55,995 nucleotides of DNA from Acidobacteriota bacterium (lineage in GTDB: Bacteria > Acidobacteriota > Terriglobia > Acidiferrales > 2-02-FULL-67-57), in assembly GCA_022571295.1 (NCBI GenBank), contig JACZYA010000004.1, forward strand, positions 1-55,995, read 5' to 3'. A program made the translations under genes and the position numbers. Position 1 is the stretch's first letter; every line of letters starts with the position of its first letter. Shown here piece by piece: positions 18,706 through 28,072 of this stretch. The notes beneath the pieces are model-generated. The model ran no database searches. It was not told the origin of the DNA and saw nothing but the letters and a program-made list of their open reading frames with translations.

Positions 18706-19566
18706 CTATCTCCTCCCGTCCGGGTTCAGCACGATCTGGCCGCGATAGCGCAGATCGACCGAGCGCACGGTTGTGCCGCTCTTAAACAACAGATCCCGGT
18801 GTTCGAGGAAGGTCTGGTACTTTTCCTGGTAGCGTCCGCGGCCGAAGTGCAGACGAACGGCGCCGTCGGCCACCGCCACCGTAGCGCAGACGTCCTCGCG
18901 ATCACCGACGTCAACTTCAGAAAACTCCGCGCTGAAATTCCTGCCGTCGCGGTCCATCTCCTGCACGAATTTCCGGTACAGTTCCACCCGCTCTTGCCAC
19001 TCCGCCGGCGAAAGCTTCGATCCCATTCCGGTCAACACCGGAAAGCTGTAACTCTCCCCCGGCGGAACCGGCAACACAACCCCGTAGGCGTCAATCAACC
19101 AGAGTGATTTCCCTTGCCGCAAGAACGCCACCGGCGTGCGCTCGCGCAGGAACACCCGCAGGCGGTTGGGAAGCACCCGCTGCACCGTGGCCGCCTCCAC
19201 CCAGGGAATCTCTTCCAGCGCATGCCGCCGCTCTTCCAGCGGCACCGACCACACGCTACGGCCCACATCTTCGGTAAAGCGATCCCGCACCGCCGCCGGC
19301 GTGGCGTGCTTGGCCTCGGCCACCGCAATCGCCTCCACGCTCTCCACCCGAAAGACTTCGGCGCCGGTGGCAAAGCCATACACCAGCCAGCCTCCACCGC
19401 CCGCCAGCCCCAGTGTGACGGCTACCAGCAGCGCCCAACCGGCCCACACCAGGCCGCGCTTCCACCCGGCCCGGCGCCGCACCTCCACCCGCTGCCGGGG
19501 ACGCCGGAAACGCTCCCGGTCGCCGTTGCTCAGCTCTAATTCTGCCTGTCTCCGCTCGTTCGCCAT
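18706..19566 (-). CDS. ftsQ: Cell division protein FtsQ (POTRA domain)
   Basis: Bitopic divisome protein that links FtsB/FtsL to the rest of the complex. I start at the ATG at 19566 (286 residues, MANERRQAELEL), directly after the murB stop; the tracked start at 19647 lies inside murB and adds 27 unconserved residues. A basic cytoplasmic head (to about 40) is followed by one membrane helix (about 44-66), a POTRA domain (FRVESVEAIAVAEAKHATPAAV to RVLPNRLRVFLRERTPVAFL) and the FtsQ beta domain ending SVDLRYRGQIVL. Co-transcription with the whole cluster is expected. Confidence 0.93.
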   Translation of the reverse strand: MANERRQAELELSNGDRERFRRPRQRVEVRRRAGWKRGLVWAGWALLVAVTLGLAGGGGWLVYGFATGAEVFRVESVEAIAVAEAKHATPAAVRDRFTEDVGRSVWSVPLEERRHALEEIPWVEAATVQRVLPNRLRVFLRERTPVAFLRQGKSLWLIDAYGVVLPVPPGESYSFPVLTGMGSKLSPAEWQERVELYRKFVQEMDRDGRNFSAEFSEVDVGDREDVCATVAVADGAVRLHFGRGRYQEKYQTFLEHRDLLFKSGTTVRSVDLRYRGQIVLNPDGRR

Positions 19567-19570
19567 GGCT

Positions 19571-20479
19571 TTAGTCCGTCCAGAGAATGACTTCCCCTTC
19601 CAACTCATATCCAAACGCCTGCCGAATACGCTCCTTGATGAAATCAATCAGACGCAACAGGTCATCCGCGGTCGCCCCAAACCGGTTGATGAAAAAATTG
19701 GCGTGCCGCTCCGACACCACCGCCCCGCCTACGCGGTGCCCTTTCAAACCCAACTCGTCAATCATCTTGCCCACCGACGCTCCGCGCGGATTCTTGAAAA
19801 TGCAGCCGGCGCTCTTCTCGTTCAGCGGCTGCGAGGCGCGGCGCTTCTGGTTGCTCATCCGGATGGAGGCGCGAATCTCGTCGTAGGGTTTCGGCAGCAG
19901 CTCAAGTTCCGCCTCGATCATGATGTCGTCGGGCGCAATTGCGCTCTGCCGATAGCGAAAGCCGGCCTCGCCGGCCGAAATGGTTTCGATTCTGTTCCCG
20001 GCGGCCCGGTACACCGTGACGGTCCGAACGAACTGCCCGATCTCGATCCCGTAGGCTCCCGCGTTCATCCGCAGCGCGCCGCCCATCGAGCCGGGCACAC
20101 CGATCAAGCCCTCCATTCCGCCCAGGTTTTGCCGGGCGCACTCCGTCACTGTCCGGCCCAGGTCGGCGGCGGCCTGCACGCGCACGCGCGTGCCCAGGAA
20201 TTCCGGCTGCCGTCCCCGGGCGGAAAGATGCAGCACCACCCAGGGCAGCTCGCCTTCCCGCACCAACAGGTTGGACCCGCCGCCCAGCAGGCGCCAGCGC
20301 AACCCTTCCACCTCCAACGCGCCGATCAAATCCGGCAAGCACTGCGCTTGACGAATCACCAGCACGTCCGTGGTTCCGCCCACGCCCAGCGAGGTCCACT
20401 CCGCCAGCCGCTGGTCAGGGCGGTGCTCCACCCCCCAGCCGGCCAAGCGCGCCCGCAGTTGCGGATTCTCAACCCGCAT
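19571..20479 (-). CDS. murB: UDP-N-acetylenolpyruvoylglucosamine reductase
   Basis: FAD enzyme reducing UDP-GlcNAc-enolpyruvate to UDP-MurNAc with NADPH in the cytosol. 302 residues, the length of type II MurB. FAD-binding segments are [24 protein letters not shown] and [18 protein letters not shown]; the proton-donor loop reads SAGCIFKNP, with Cys in place of the Ser found in E. coli, a known variant. The HANFFIN segment and final Glu region ([12 protein letters not shown]) are also typical. The start overlaps the end of murC by 11 bases. The order murC-murB-ftsQ without an intervening ddl is noteworthy. Confidence 0.97.
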   Translation of the reverse strand: MRVENPQLRARLAGWGVEHRPDQRLAEWTSLGVGGTTDVLVIRQAQCLPDLIGALEVEGLRWRLLGGGSNLLVREGELPWVVLHLSARGRQPEFLGTRVRVQAAADLGRTVTECARQNLGGMEGLIGVPGSMGGALRMNAGAYGIEIGQFVRTVTVYRAAGNRIETISAGEAGFRYRQSAIAPDDIMIEAELELLPKPYDEIRASIRMSNQKRRASQPLNEKSAGCIFKNPRGASVGKMIDELGLKGHRVGGAVVSERHANFFINRFGATADDLLRLIDFIKERIRQAFGYELEGEVILWTD

Positions 20480-21887
20480 TCGTCACTCCCGGCGCCGCTG
20501 GCAAACGCGCCGCCAACTCGTCGGCGGCCTTCCCAATGCTGCCCGCTCCGATGGTCAGCAACGCATCACCCGGCTGAACGTGCAGCAGCACAGCTTCCTG
20601 GGCGCTCTCCATCGTGGCTTGGAATTCAACCCCGCCGTGTCCAGCGCTGCGAATGGCATCGGCCAGTGCCTCTCCGGTCATGCCGGGGATGGGCGGCTCG
20701 CTAGCCGCATAGATCTCCGTCAGCACCAGCACGTCCACACCGTCAAAGCAGCGCAAGAATTCCTCCCAGCAGTATTGGGTGCGGGTGTAGCGATGCGGCT
20801 GGAAGAGCACCACCAGCCGCTTGAATCCGCAGCCGCGCGCTGCCTCCAGTGTGGCGCGAATTTCCACCGGGTGATGCCCGTAATCGTCAATCAATGTCAC
20901 GCCGCCCACCTGCGCTTTGACTTCAAAGCGGCGCGCCACGCCGGTGAACTTGTTGAGCGCTCGCCGCACGCGCTCCATCGGAGCGCCCAACTCGCGCGCC
21001 ACTCCCAGTGTGGCCAGAGCGTTGCGCACGTTGTGCAGCCCGGGCAGCGGCAACCGAAACTTCCCGATCTCCTCACCACCGGCCCGCAAGGTGAACTCGC
21101 TCTTCCAACCTTTCAGCCGGACGTCGCAGGCGCAGAGATCGGCTTCCGCTTCGGCCGAAGTCCCGTAGGTAATCACTCGCCGGTGCAGGCGCGGAATGAT
21201 GGCGCGCACGTTGGGGTCGTCCGCGCACAGAATGGCCGCACCGTAGAACGGCACCTTGTTCAGAAAAGTGACGAACGCCTCTTGCAGGTCTTCCAGGCTG
21301 GAGTAGCAGTCCATGTGCTCGCGGTCGATGTTGGTCACCACCGCGATCACCGGCGCCAGCAACAGGAAGCTGCGGTCGCTCTCGTCGGCTTCCACCACAA
21401 TCAGCTCGCTCTTACCCAGCCGGGCGCTGGTGCCGGCTTGGTTCACTCGCCCGCCTACCACGAAGGTGGGGTCGAGCCCTGCGCCGGCCAGCGTGCTGGC
21501 AATCAACGAAGTGGTGGTGGTCTTGCCGTGCGAGCCAGCCACCGCCACGCCGTACTTGAGCCGCATCAGCTCCGCCAGCATCTCCGCGCGCGGAATGACC
21601 GCCAGGCCGCGCCGCAGCGCTTCCAGCACCTCCGGGTTCTCCGCCGTCACCGCCGTGGAAGTGACCACTACCTGCGCGTCTCCCAGGTTTTCCACCCGGT
21701 GCCCCTCGAACACTTTGGCGCCCAACTGCTCCAGCCGCGCCGTCACCGGCGAGAGTCGCAGGTCTGAGCCCGAAACTGTGTAGCCCAGGTTGAGCAGCAC
21801 CTCGGCGATACCGCTCATGCCGCTGCCGCCGATGCCCACAAAGTGGATGTGCTGGCGGGGAGGATAGTTCAGCCGAGTCGAAGTCAT
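20469..21887 (-). CDS. murC: UDP-N-acetylmuramate-L-alanine ligase
   Basis: Adds L-alanine to UDP-MurNAc using ATP, the first step of stem-peptide assembly. 472 residues with the three Mur ligase domains: Rossmann-like UDP binding ([23 protein letters not shown]), central ATPase ([14 protein letters not shown], then [11 protein letters not shown]) and C-terminal domain ([25 protein letters not shown]). The GGIGGSGMS loop distinguishes MurC from MurD/E/F. Overlaps murG by four bases upstream and murB by 11 downstream, indicating coupled translation. Confidence 0.98.
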   Translation of the reverse strand: MTSTRLNYPPRQHIHFVGIGGSGMSGIAEVLLNLGYTVSGSDLRLSPVTARLEQLGAKVFEGHRVENLGDAQVVVTSTAVTAENPEVLEALRRGLAVIPRAEMLAELMRLKYGVAVAGSHGKTTTTSLIASTLAGAGLDPTFVVGGRVNQAGTSARLGKSELIVVEADESDRSFLLLAPVIAVVTNIDREHMDCYSSLEDLQEAFVTFLNKVPFYGAAILCADDPNVRAIIPRLHRRVITYGTSAEAEADLCACDVRLKGWKSEFTLRAGGEEIGKFRLPLPGLHNVRNALATLGVARELGAPMERVRRALNKFTGVARRFEVKAQVGGVTLIDDYGHHPVEIRATLEAARGCGFKRLVVLFQPHRYTRTQYCWEEFLRCFDGVDVLVLTEIYAASEPPIPGMTGEALADAIRSAGHGGVEFQATMESAQEAVLLHVQPGDALLTIGAGSIGKAADELAARLPAAPGVTNAG

Positions 21888-22945
21888 CGGGCCACGCTCT
21901 CCAGCAAATCGGCGATGCGACCGGCTGCGTCCGGCACCGCCAGCCCCCGTGCCGCCTGCTCCATCTCCGCCAGCCGCTCCGGCTGATCCAGCAAAGCCAT
22001 GATTTCCGCCGCCAGCCCGCCTAACTCTTGCTGTTCAATCAGCCGGGCGGCGCCGGCGCGCGCAAACACCTCAGCGTTGCGCAACTGGTGCTGGTCGGTG
22101 GCGTGAGGAAATGGCACCAATATAGCCGCGCGCCCGGCCGCTGCCAGCTCTGCCACTGTGCTGGCACCGGCGCGGCAAACGATCAGGTCGGCTTCCGCGA
22201 AGCGAGCGGCCATGTCAGTGAAAAAGGGGTTCACCTCAGCGCGGATTTCCCGGCGGGCGTATGCCGTCCGCACCGCGTCAAAGTCGCGCTCGCCGGTCTG
22301 GTGGACAAAGCGCAACTCGTGCCGGCCGGCGCGCAGCGCGTCGAGCGCATCGATCACCGCGCGGTTGAGCGCCAACGCGCCCCGGCTGCCGCCAAAAATC
22401 AACAGCGTGTAGGGCGGCTGGTGCCGGCGGGGCCGCACCCGCAGGAACTCTTCCCGCACCGGGCTTCCGGTACGCACCGCTCTGGTTCCGAAACACCGCA
22501 TGGTTTCCTCAAAGGTGACGGCCGCCCGCGTGACCAGCGGCGCCACCAGGCGATTCGCCAACCCCGGCTCGGCGTTGGGCTCAAACAACACCGTGGGCCG
22601 CCGACTCAATGCAGCCATGAGCATCGTAGGACCCGCGACATAGGCTCCCGTGCCGAACACCACGTCGGGATTGAACTCTCGCAGCCATCGCCGGTTGGCG
22701 AGCAGGCTCGACGGCAACAGAGCCAGGCTGCGCAGCTTGGCCCCGCCGCTCACACCTTTGAACCCCGCCGCTGCCACTGTACGCAGCGGAAAGCCAGCCG
22801 CGGGCACGGCGCGCGCTTCGACGCCCTTCTCTGTCCCCACAAACAGAACTTCGCAGGACGCGTCCCGCCGGCGCAGCTCCGCCGCCACCGCCAGCGCGGG
22901 GAAAACGTGGCCTCCGGTGCCGCCGCTCGCCATCATCACCTTCAT
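21884..22945 (-). CDS. murG: UDP-GlcNAc:lipid I N-acetylglucosaminyltransferase
   Basis: Makes lipid II from lipid I at the inner face of the cytoplasmic membrane. 353 residues, GT28 fold. Three G-loops are seen: [18 protein letters not shown] at the N-terminus, [16 protein letters not shown], and [14 protein letters not shown] in the C-terminal domain. The nucleotide-binding signature [16 protein letters not shown]-like segment ([18 protein letters not shown]) and [16 protein letters not shown] match the donor site. It follows ftsW by 13 bases and overlaps murC, so it is part of the same transcript. Confidence 0.98.
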   Translation of the reverse strand: MKVMMASGGTGGHVFPALAVAAELRRRDASCEVLFVGTEKGVEARAVPAAGFPLRTVAAAGFKGVSGGAKLRSLALLPSSLLANRRWLREFNPDVVFGTGAYVAGPTMLMAALSRRPTVLFEPNAEPGLANRLVAPLVTRAAVTFEETMRCFGTRAVRTGSPVREEFLRVRPRRHQPPYTLLIFGGSRGALALNRAVIDALDALRAGRHELRFVHQTGERDFDAVRTAYARREIRAEVNPFFTDMAARFAEADLIVCRAGASTVAELAAAGRAAILVPFPHATDQHQLRNAEVFARAGAARLIEQQELGGLAAEIMALLDQPERLAEMEQAARGLAVPDAAGRIADLLESVAR

Positions 22946-22958
22946 CGCCTCATTCCGG

Positions 22959-24050
22959 TCAATCCGTGTGCTGGCTCAGGTTGAGCAGCAAACCCATCCC
23001 CAGCAGCATCACCACCGCGTCGCTGCCGCCGTAACTGATGAACGGCAACGGGATGCCCTTGGTGGGCAACAGACCGACCACCACACTCAAATTGATCAAC
23101 GCCTGCCCCACAATCATAGTGGTGATGCCCACCGCCAGCAGGCGCGCGTAGCCGTCCGGGGCGCGGGCGGCGATGCGCAAGCCCCGCCAGCATAAAACCC
23201 CGACCAGCACCAGCACCGCTGCCGTTCCCAACAAGCCCAACTCCTCGCCCACCACTGCAAAAATAAAATCTGTGTGGGCTTCCGGCAGGTAGAACAGTTT
23301 CTGCTTGCCCTGCATCAAGCCCACACCGGTGATGCCGCCCGAGCCCATCGCCAGCATCGATTGAATCGCCTGGAAGCCCGAGCCTTGCGGGTCGGCGGTA
23401 GGGTCGAGAAAAGCCTGGATGCGGGCCAGGCGATACGGCACGCGCACCACCAGCAGATACGCCACCGGCGCGCCCGCCAGCGCCAAGCCGAACAGATAGC
23501 GTAGCGGCATCCCCGCCACAAAAAGCATCGAGCCGGCAATCAGTACCAGCAGCGCCGCCGTGCCCAGGTCCGGTTCAATCACCACCAGCGCAAAGAACAT
23601 CCCCGTAACCAGCACCGTCGGCAGCAGAGTCCCCGCCAGGTCGTTCATCGCGCGGCGCCGCCGTTCCAAGAAGTAGGCCAGGAAAAGCACCAGCACCAGC
23701 TTGGCGAACTCCGACGGCTGCAAGGAGAGCGATCCCCAACGCAGCCAGCGGTGGGTGTTGCGCGTGGGATCGAAAAACAACACCGCAATCAGCAATATCG
23801 TCACCAGAAACACCGCGGTGAAAATCGCACCCGGCTGCCGCAGTTGGCGGTAGTCGATCTGCAAAAGCGCAAACAGCCCAGCCAACCCCAACCCTACCCA
23901 GAGCAACTGCCGCAGCAGGAACATGGTTGGGCTATCGTACAATTCGCTGGCGTAGATGGCCGAGGCGCTGAACACCATCACAATGCCCAGCACCAGCAGG
24001 ATCAGCAAGCTGGCGAACAACACTCGGTCGGGACGGTAGCGTTTGGCCAT
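22959..24050 (-). CDS. ftsW: Lipid II polymerase FtsW (SEDS family)
   Basis: Septal peptidoglycan glycosyltransferase working with FtsI. 363 residues with about ten membrane helices. SEDS landmarks: RPDRVLFASLLILLVLGIVMVFSAS at the N-terminus, LRWGSLSLQPSEFAKLVLVLFLAYFL, VVIEPDLGTAALL (contains the catalytic Asp region), and near the C-terminus LLPTKGIPLPFISYGGSD. The dcw location, between murD and murG, makes FtsW more likely than RodA. The start lies two bases after the murD stop. Confidence 0.97.
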   Translation of the reverse strand: MAKRYRPDRVLFASLLILLVLGIVMVFSASAIYASELYDSPTMFLLRQLLWVGLGLAGLFALLQIDYRQLRQPGAIFTAVFLVTILLIAVLFFDPTRNTHRWLRWGSLSLQPSEFAKLVLVLFLAYFLERRRRAMNDLAGTLLPTVLVTGMFFALVVIEPDLGTAALLVLIAGSMLFVAGMPLRYLFGLALAGAPVAYLLVVRVPYRLARIQAFLDPTADPQGSGFQAIQSMLAMGSGGITGVGLMQGKQKLFYLPEAHTDFIFAVVGEELGLLGTAAVLVLVGVLCWRGLRIAARAPDGYARLLAVGITTMIVGQALINLSVVVGLLPTKGIPLPFISYGGSDAVVMLLGMGLLLNLSQHTD

Positions 24051-24052
24051 GA

Positions 24053-25432
24053 CTAACGAGCCTGCCTCACAGCCGGAATGCGGCGCACTTCCTGCTTGAA
24101 CACGCGGCCGCGGTGCTCGAAGTTCTCAAACTGATCGAAGCTGGCGCAGCCCGGGGCCAACAGCACAGTATCGCCCGCCGCCGCCAACTCTCCGGCGCGA
24201 GCCACCGCCTGCGCCACCGTATCCAACGACTCCAGGGGCGCGCCGCCAGCCAACTGCGCGGCGATCTTTTCCTGCGCCGCGCCGATCAACAGCACGCGCT
24301 TGGCGCGCTGCCGCAACGCCTCCCGCAGCGGGCGGAAGTCTCCGCCTTTGTCTTTGCCGCCCAGGATGACAATCAACTGGCCGGAGAAAGCCGCCACCGC
24401 CTTCAGCGCCGCGTCCACGTTGGTCGCTTTGGAGTCGTTGTAGTAACGCACCCCGTCGATTTCGGCCACAAACTCCAGCCGGTGCTCCACCCCTTCGAAA
24501 CCGCTCACCGCCTCCCGGATGGCATCCGGCCCAACACCCAGCAGCCGCGCCGCGCACACCGCCGCCAGCACGTTCTCCAAGTTGTGCTCGCCTTTCAGGC
24601 GAATGAGGTTGCGGTCGAGCACGCGCTCCCGCGCCGGCCCATTGGAGAAAATGATGGCGCCGTTTTCCACATAGGCGCCCACGTCCACGCGCCGCCGACG
24701 GCTGAACCAGAACCGCTGCGCCCGGACTTCCGGCGCCAGGTCAGCGCTGAGCGAATCGTCGGCGTTGAAGATGGCGAAGTCCTCGCCCTGCTGGTAGCCG
24801 AACAGCCTCGCCTTCGCCGCCACGTACTCGCGCATGGAGGCGTGGCGGTCGAGGTGGTCCGGCGTGATGTTCAGCAGCGCCGCCACTCGCGGGCGGAAAC
24901 TGCTAATGGCCTCAAGCTGGAAGCTGCTCACTTCCACCACGTTCACCGTCTCGTCAGTGGCGCTCTCCACCAGAGCAATGAGCGGGGTTCCGATGTTGCC
25001 TCCCACCTGCGTCCGGCGGCCCGCCTGCGAGAAAATGCGGCCCAGCAGCGCGGTGGTGGTGGTCTTGCCGTTCGAGCCGGTGACCGCAACCACCGTCCCG
25101 CGCAGAAAGCGCCAGGCCAGCTCCAGCTCGCTGATGATCTCGATCCCCTTCCGCCGCGCTTTCTGGAGCACCGGCAAGTCAAGCGGAACGCCGGGGCTGG
25201 GTACGATGAGCTCCGCGCCCAGGAAGGCGGCCTCGCGGTGGCCGCCGCATTCGACCCCAACACCTCGGGCGCGCAACTCGGCCGCCGCTGCGGCCACTTC
25301 TTTTTCGGGGCGCAGCTCGCTGGCCGTCACCTGCGCTCCGCGCGCCGCCAGAAACTGCGCCGTGGCCACACCTGTGCGAGCCAGGCCAACCACTACCGCC
25401 CGCTTGCCCGCCAGTTCCATCGGCTCCGTCAT
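24053..25432 (-). CDS. murD: UDP-N-acetylmuramoyl-L-alanine-D-glutamate ligase
   Basis: Adds D-glutamate to UDP-MurNAc-L-Ala with ATP. 459 residues. AVVVGLARTGVATAQFLAARGA is the UDP-binding loop; AVTGSNGKTTTTALLGRI the P-loop; VVEVSSFQLE and NITPDHLDRHASM are the typical middle-domain motifs; YYNDSKATNVDAALKAV and VILGGKDKGGDF are MurD-specific C-terminal segments. Its start overlaps the mraY stop by four bases. Confidence 0.98.
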   Translation of the reverse strand: MTEPMELAGKRAVVVGLARTGVATAQFLAARGAQVTASELRPEKEVAAAAAELRARGVGVECGGHREAAFLGAELIVPSPGVPLDLPVLQKARRKGIEIISELELAWRFLRGTVVAVTGSNGKTTTTALLGRIFSQAGRRTQVGGNIGTPLIALVESATDETVNVVEVSSFQLEAISSFRPRVAALLNITPDHLDRHASMREYVAAKARLFGYQQGEDFAIFNADDSLSADLAPEVRAQRFWFSRRRRVDVGAYVENGAIIFSNGPARERVLDRNLIRLKGEHNLENVLAAVCAARLLGVGPDAIREAVSGFEGVEHRLEFVAEIDGVRYYNDSKATNVDAALKAVAAFSGQLIVILGGKDKGGDFRPLREALRQRAKRVLLIGAAQEKIAAQLAGGAPLESLDTVAQAVARAGELAAAGDTVLLAPGCASFDQFENFEHRGRVFKQEVRRIPAVRQAR

Positions 25433-26556
25433 CGCAGTTTCAACGTGCTCAACGAAAATAGCGCAAACACAAGGGCAACAATCCAGAAACGGATGATGAT
25501 CTTCGACTCCGCCCAGCCCTTCAGCTCAAAGTGGTGGTGCAGCGGCGCCATCAGAAAGATGCGCTTCCCGCGCAACTGAAAAGAGGCTACCTGCAAGATC
25601 ACCGAAAGCGCCTCCACCACAAAAATGCCGCCAATAAAAAAGAGTAGAATTTCCTGCTTGATGATGACCGCCACCGTGGCGATGGCCCCGCCCAGGGCGA
25701 GGGAGCCCACATCGCCCATAAAAATTTCCGCCGGATGAGCGTTGTACCAGAGGAAACCCAGGCCGGCGCCGGTCATCGCCCCGCAGAAGACAGTCAGCTC
25801 AGCCACCTGCGGTATGTTGGACAGGTCCAGGTATTCGGCGAAGCGGGCGTGGCCGCTGACGTAGGTGAGCGCCGTCAGCGCCGCCCCCGCGATGGTGACG
25901 CACCCGATGGCCAGCCCGTCCAAGCCGTCGGTCAAGTTGACGGCATTCGACGACCCCACCAGAACCAGCACAATGAAAATCACAAAAGGCAAAACCGCCA
26001 GCGCATAGACCAGCCCGCCGTCGAGCCAGGAGTCAATCACCAGGTCAGGCCGGAGCTGCTTGAAGAAGGGAAAGAGAATCTCGGTGGAATACATCCCGTT
26101 GCGCAGACTCAGCAGGGCGGCGGCGATCAGAACCGCGATCCCGACCTGCAAGCCAAACTTGGTTCGCGCGCGCAGGCCCAGGTTCTGCCGCCGGACAACT
26201 TTCCGGTAATCGTCGGCGAAGCCAATGGCTCCGTAGGCCAGCAGCGCAAACAACGCCAACCAGAGAAAGCGGTTGGTCAGATTGGTCCACAGCAGCGCCG
26301 GCACCACAATGCACACCAGGATCAACACGCCGCCCATCGTGGGCGTGCCGGCTTTGTGGCCGTGGTCGGGGCCTTCCTTGCGGATGTACTGGCCCACTTG
26401 AAACTCTTTCAGGCGGCGGATGACCCACGGCCCCAGCACCAACATCAGCAGCAGCGCCGTCAGGCCGGCAAAAGCGGTGCGCACCGTGATGTAGCGAAAC
26501 ACGTTGAGCGGGCTCCAGTACGGCTGCAACCATTCGTAGAGAATGTGGTAGAGCAC
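25429..26556 (-). CDS. mraY: Phospho-MurNAc-pentapeptide transferase
   Basis: Transfers phospho-MurNAc-pentapeptide to undecaprenyl phosphate to give lipid I in the inner membrane. I choose the GTG at 26556 (375 residues, VLYHILYEWLQP): it follows an AGGAAGAGAG ribosome-binding site by eight bases, and the longer ORF to 26781 only reads through the 3' part of murF. About ten membrane helices. Motifs: KEGPDHGHKAGTPTMGG, ADDYRKVVRRQNLG, NAVNLTDGLDGLA (catalytic Asp loop), FMGDVGSLALGG and APLHHHFELKGW. MurF ends five bases upstream and murD overlaps downstream. Confidence 0.96.
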   Translation of the reverse strand: MLYHILYEWLQPYWSPLNVFRYITVRTAFAGLTALLLMLVLGPWVIRRLKEFQVGQYIRKEGPDHGHKAGTPTMGGVLILVCIVVPALLWTNLTNRFLWLALFALLAYGAIGFADDYRKVVRRQNLGLRARTKFGLQVGIAVLIAAALLSLRNGMYSTEILFPFFKQLRPDLVIDSWLDGGLVYALAVLPFVIFIVLVLVGSSNAVNLTDGLDGLAIGCVTIAGAALTALTYVSGHARFAEYLDLSNIPQVAELTVFCGAMTGAGLGFLWYNAHPAEIFMGDVGSLALGGAIATVAVIIKQEILLFFIGGIFVVEALSVILQVASFQLRGKRIFLMAPLHHHFELKGWAESKIIIRFWIVALVFALFSLSTLKLR

Positions 26557-26561
26557 CAGCT

Positions 26562-27989
26562 TTACTCTCTTCCTGATGCGGCCGGAATTCCCGCTGCAAA
26601 GCGCGCCTGCAAGGTTTCCAGCAACGTTTCCAACTCGATGGCCCGCGATCCCTTCAGCAACACCCAGTCCCCCGCCCGAACCGTCCGGCAGAGCCAGTCG
26701 CCCGCGTCTTGTTTGGAAGCAAAGAATTTCGCCCGCTCCTCCGGCATACCGGCAGAGGTCGCGCCCGCAATCAAGTGGCACGCCGCGCCGCCCACTCCGG
26801 CCAGAAAATCAATGTTGCCCAAGGCGGCTATCTTTTCCCCCGCTTGGCAGTGCAACTCAGCCGCGCCGGCTCCCAGTTCCTTCATCTCCCCCGCCACCAG
26901 CAACCGCCGCTTCGCCTCCGGGGTGCGGCTGAGGGCTTCCGCCATCGAGGCCAACGCGACGGGATTGGAGTTGTAGGCGTCGTTCACCACCGTGAAGCCT
27001 TGCTCAAACTGAATCCTCTGCCCGCGCAAGGGACGGGGCTTGAAGCCCGCCAGCGCTTCGCGGGCTTGCGCCGGTTCCACCTGAAACAAGCTGGCCGCCG
27101 CAGCCGCCGCCAACGCATTCGAGATATGCTGCCGACCGGGCAGACCGAGCGAAATCCGCTCGTGTTTCCCGCCCACCACCAGATCAAACTCGCTGCCCGC
27201 CAGTCCCCGGTCGTCCACGTTTTCCGCGCGCACCTCGGCGGCCTTTTCCGTTCCGAAGCGAACCACCCGCCCCGCAAACCCTTGGGCGAAACTGCTGACG
27301 CGCGCATCATCTGCGTTGAGCACGGCGGTGGCCGGTGGCTGCAACCCCTGGATGAGCTCGCGCTTGGCCTCGGCGATCTCTTCCACCGAAGAGAAAAACT
27401 CCAGGTGGACGGGGGCGACGTTGGTGACCACGCCCAGGTTAGGCTCGGCCAGCACGCACAGCTTGGCCAGCTCGCCCTTGTGCGCCATGGCCATCTCCAG
27501 CACGGCCAACTCATGCTCCTCGCTCAGCCGCAGCAAGCTCAGGGGCAAGCCGTACTCGTTGTTCAAATTTCCTTCCGATTTCAACACCCGGTAGCGAGTG
27601 GCGAGCACGGCCGCCAGCATATCTTTGGTGGTGGTCTTGCCGGTGGAGCCGGTGATGCCGATGACCGGGCGCCCCCAACGGTGGCGCGCCGCGCGTGCCA
27701 GGGTGTGCAAAGCTTGCAAGGTGTCCGGCACGCCGATCAAGCTCTTGCCGATGGCGGACGGATAGCTGGCGCGCCGCTCTTCCCGCACCACGCACACCGC
27801 CGCGCCGCGCTCCAACGCCGGCGCGACGAAATCGTGGCCATCGAAGCGCGGGCCTTTCACCGCAAAGAAGCACTGGCCAGCCTCGATGGTGCGCGAATCG
27901 ATGGAAAAGCCAGCCACCGGACGCCGAGCGGACTCCGACGGTGCCGCCGCGCCCAGCGTCTGCCCGATCTTGCCTACTGTCCACTGCAT
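26562..27989 (-). CDS. murF: UDP-MurNAc-tripeptide D-Ala-D-Ala ligase
   Basis: Adds D-alanyl-D-alanine to complete the UDP-MurNAc-pentapeptide. I start at the ATG at 27989 (475 residues, MQWTVGKIGQTLG) because the family alignment begins there; the tracked GTG at 28076 overlaps the murE stop but has no ribosome-binding site, and its 29 extra residues are not MurF-like. Motifs: FSIDSRTIEAGQCFFAVKG, ITGSTGKTTTKDMLAAVL (P-loop), EMAMAHKGELAKL, NDAYNSNPVALASM and AGEMKELGAGA. The D-Ala-D-Ala ligase that supplies its substrate is not in this window. Confidence 0.96.
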   Translation of the reverse strand: MQWTVGKIGQTLGAAAPSESARRPVAGFSIDSRTIEAGQCFFAVKGPRFDGHDFVAPALERGAAVCVVREERRASYPSAIGKSLIGVPDTLQALHTLARAARHRWGRPVIGITGSTGKTTTKDMLAAVLATRYRVLKSEGNLNNEYGLPLSLLRLSEEHELAVLEMAMAHKGELAKLCVLAEPNLGVVTNVAPVHLEFFSSVEEIAEAKRELIQGLQPPATAVLNADDARVSSFAQGFAGRVVRFGTEKAAEVRAENVDDRGLAGSEFDLVVGGKHERISLGLPGRQHISNALAAAAAASLFQVEPAQAREALAGFKPRPLRGQRIQFEQGFTVVNDAYNSNPVALASMAEALSRTPEAKRRLLVAGEMKELGAGAAELHCQAGEKIAALGNIDFLAGVGGAACHLIAGATSAGMPEERAKFFASKQDAGDWLCRTVRAGDWVLLKGSRAIELETLLETLQARFAAGIPAASGRE

Positions 27990-28072
27990 CTCCAGTGCCC
28001 TGCTTCTCTTCTCTCCCGTTCCCGATTCCCTTACAACCTCCTGCCCTTCCAGGTGCGCGAAACAGAGCAGCG

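Noticed and set aside
26557-26781. N-terminal extension of MraY in the ORF track
   Set aside because: Reads through murF codons in another frame; the GTG at 26556 has a good ribosome-binding site and gives the normal length.
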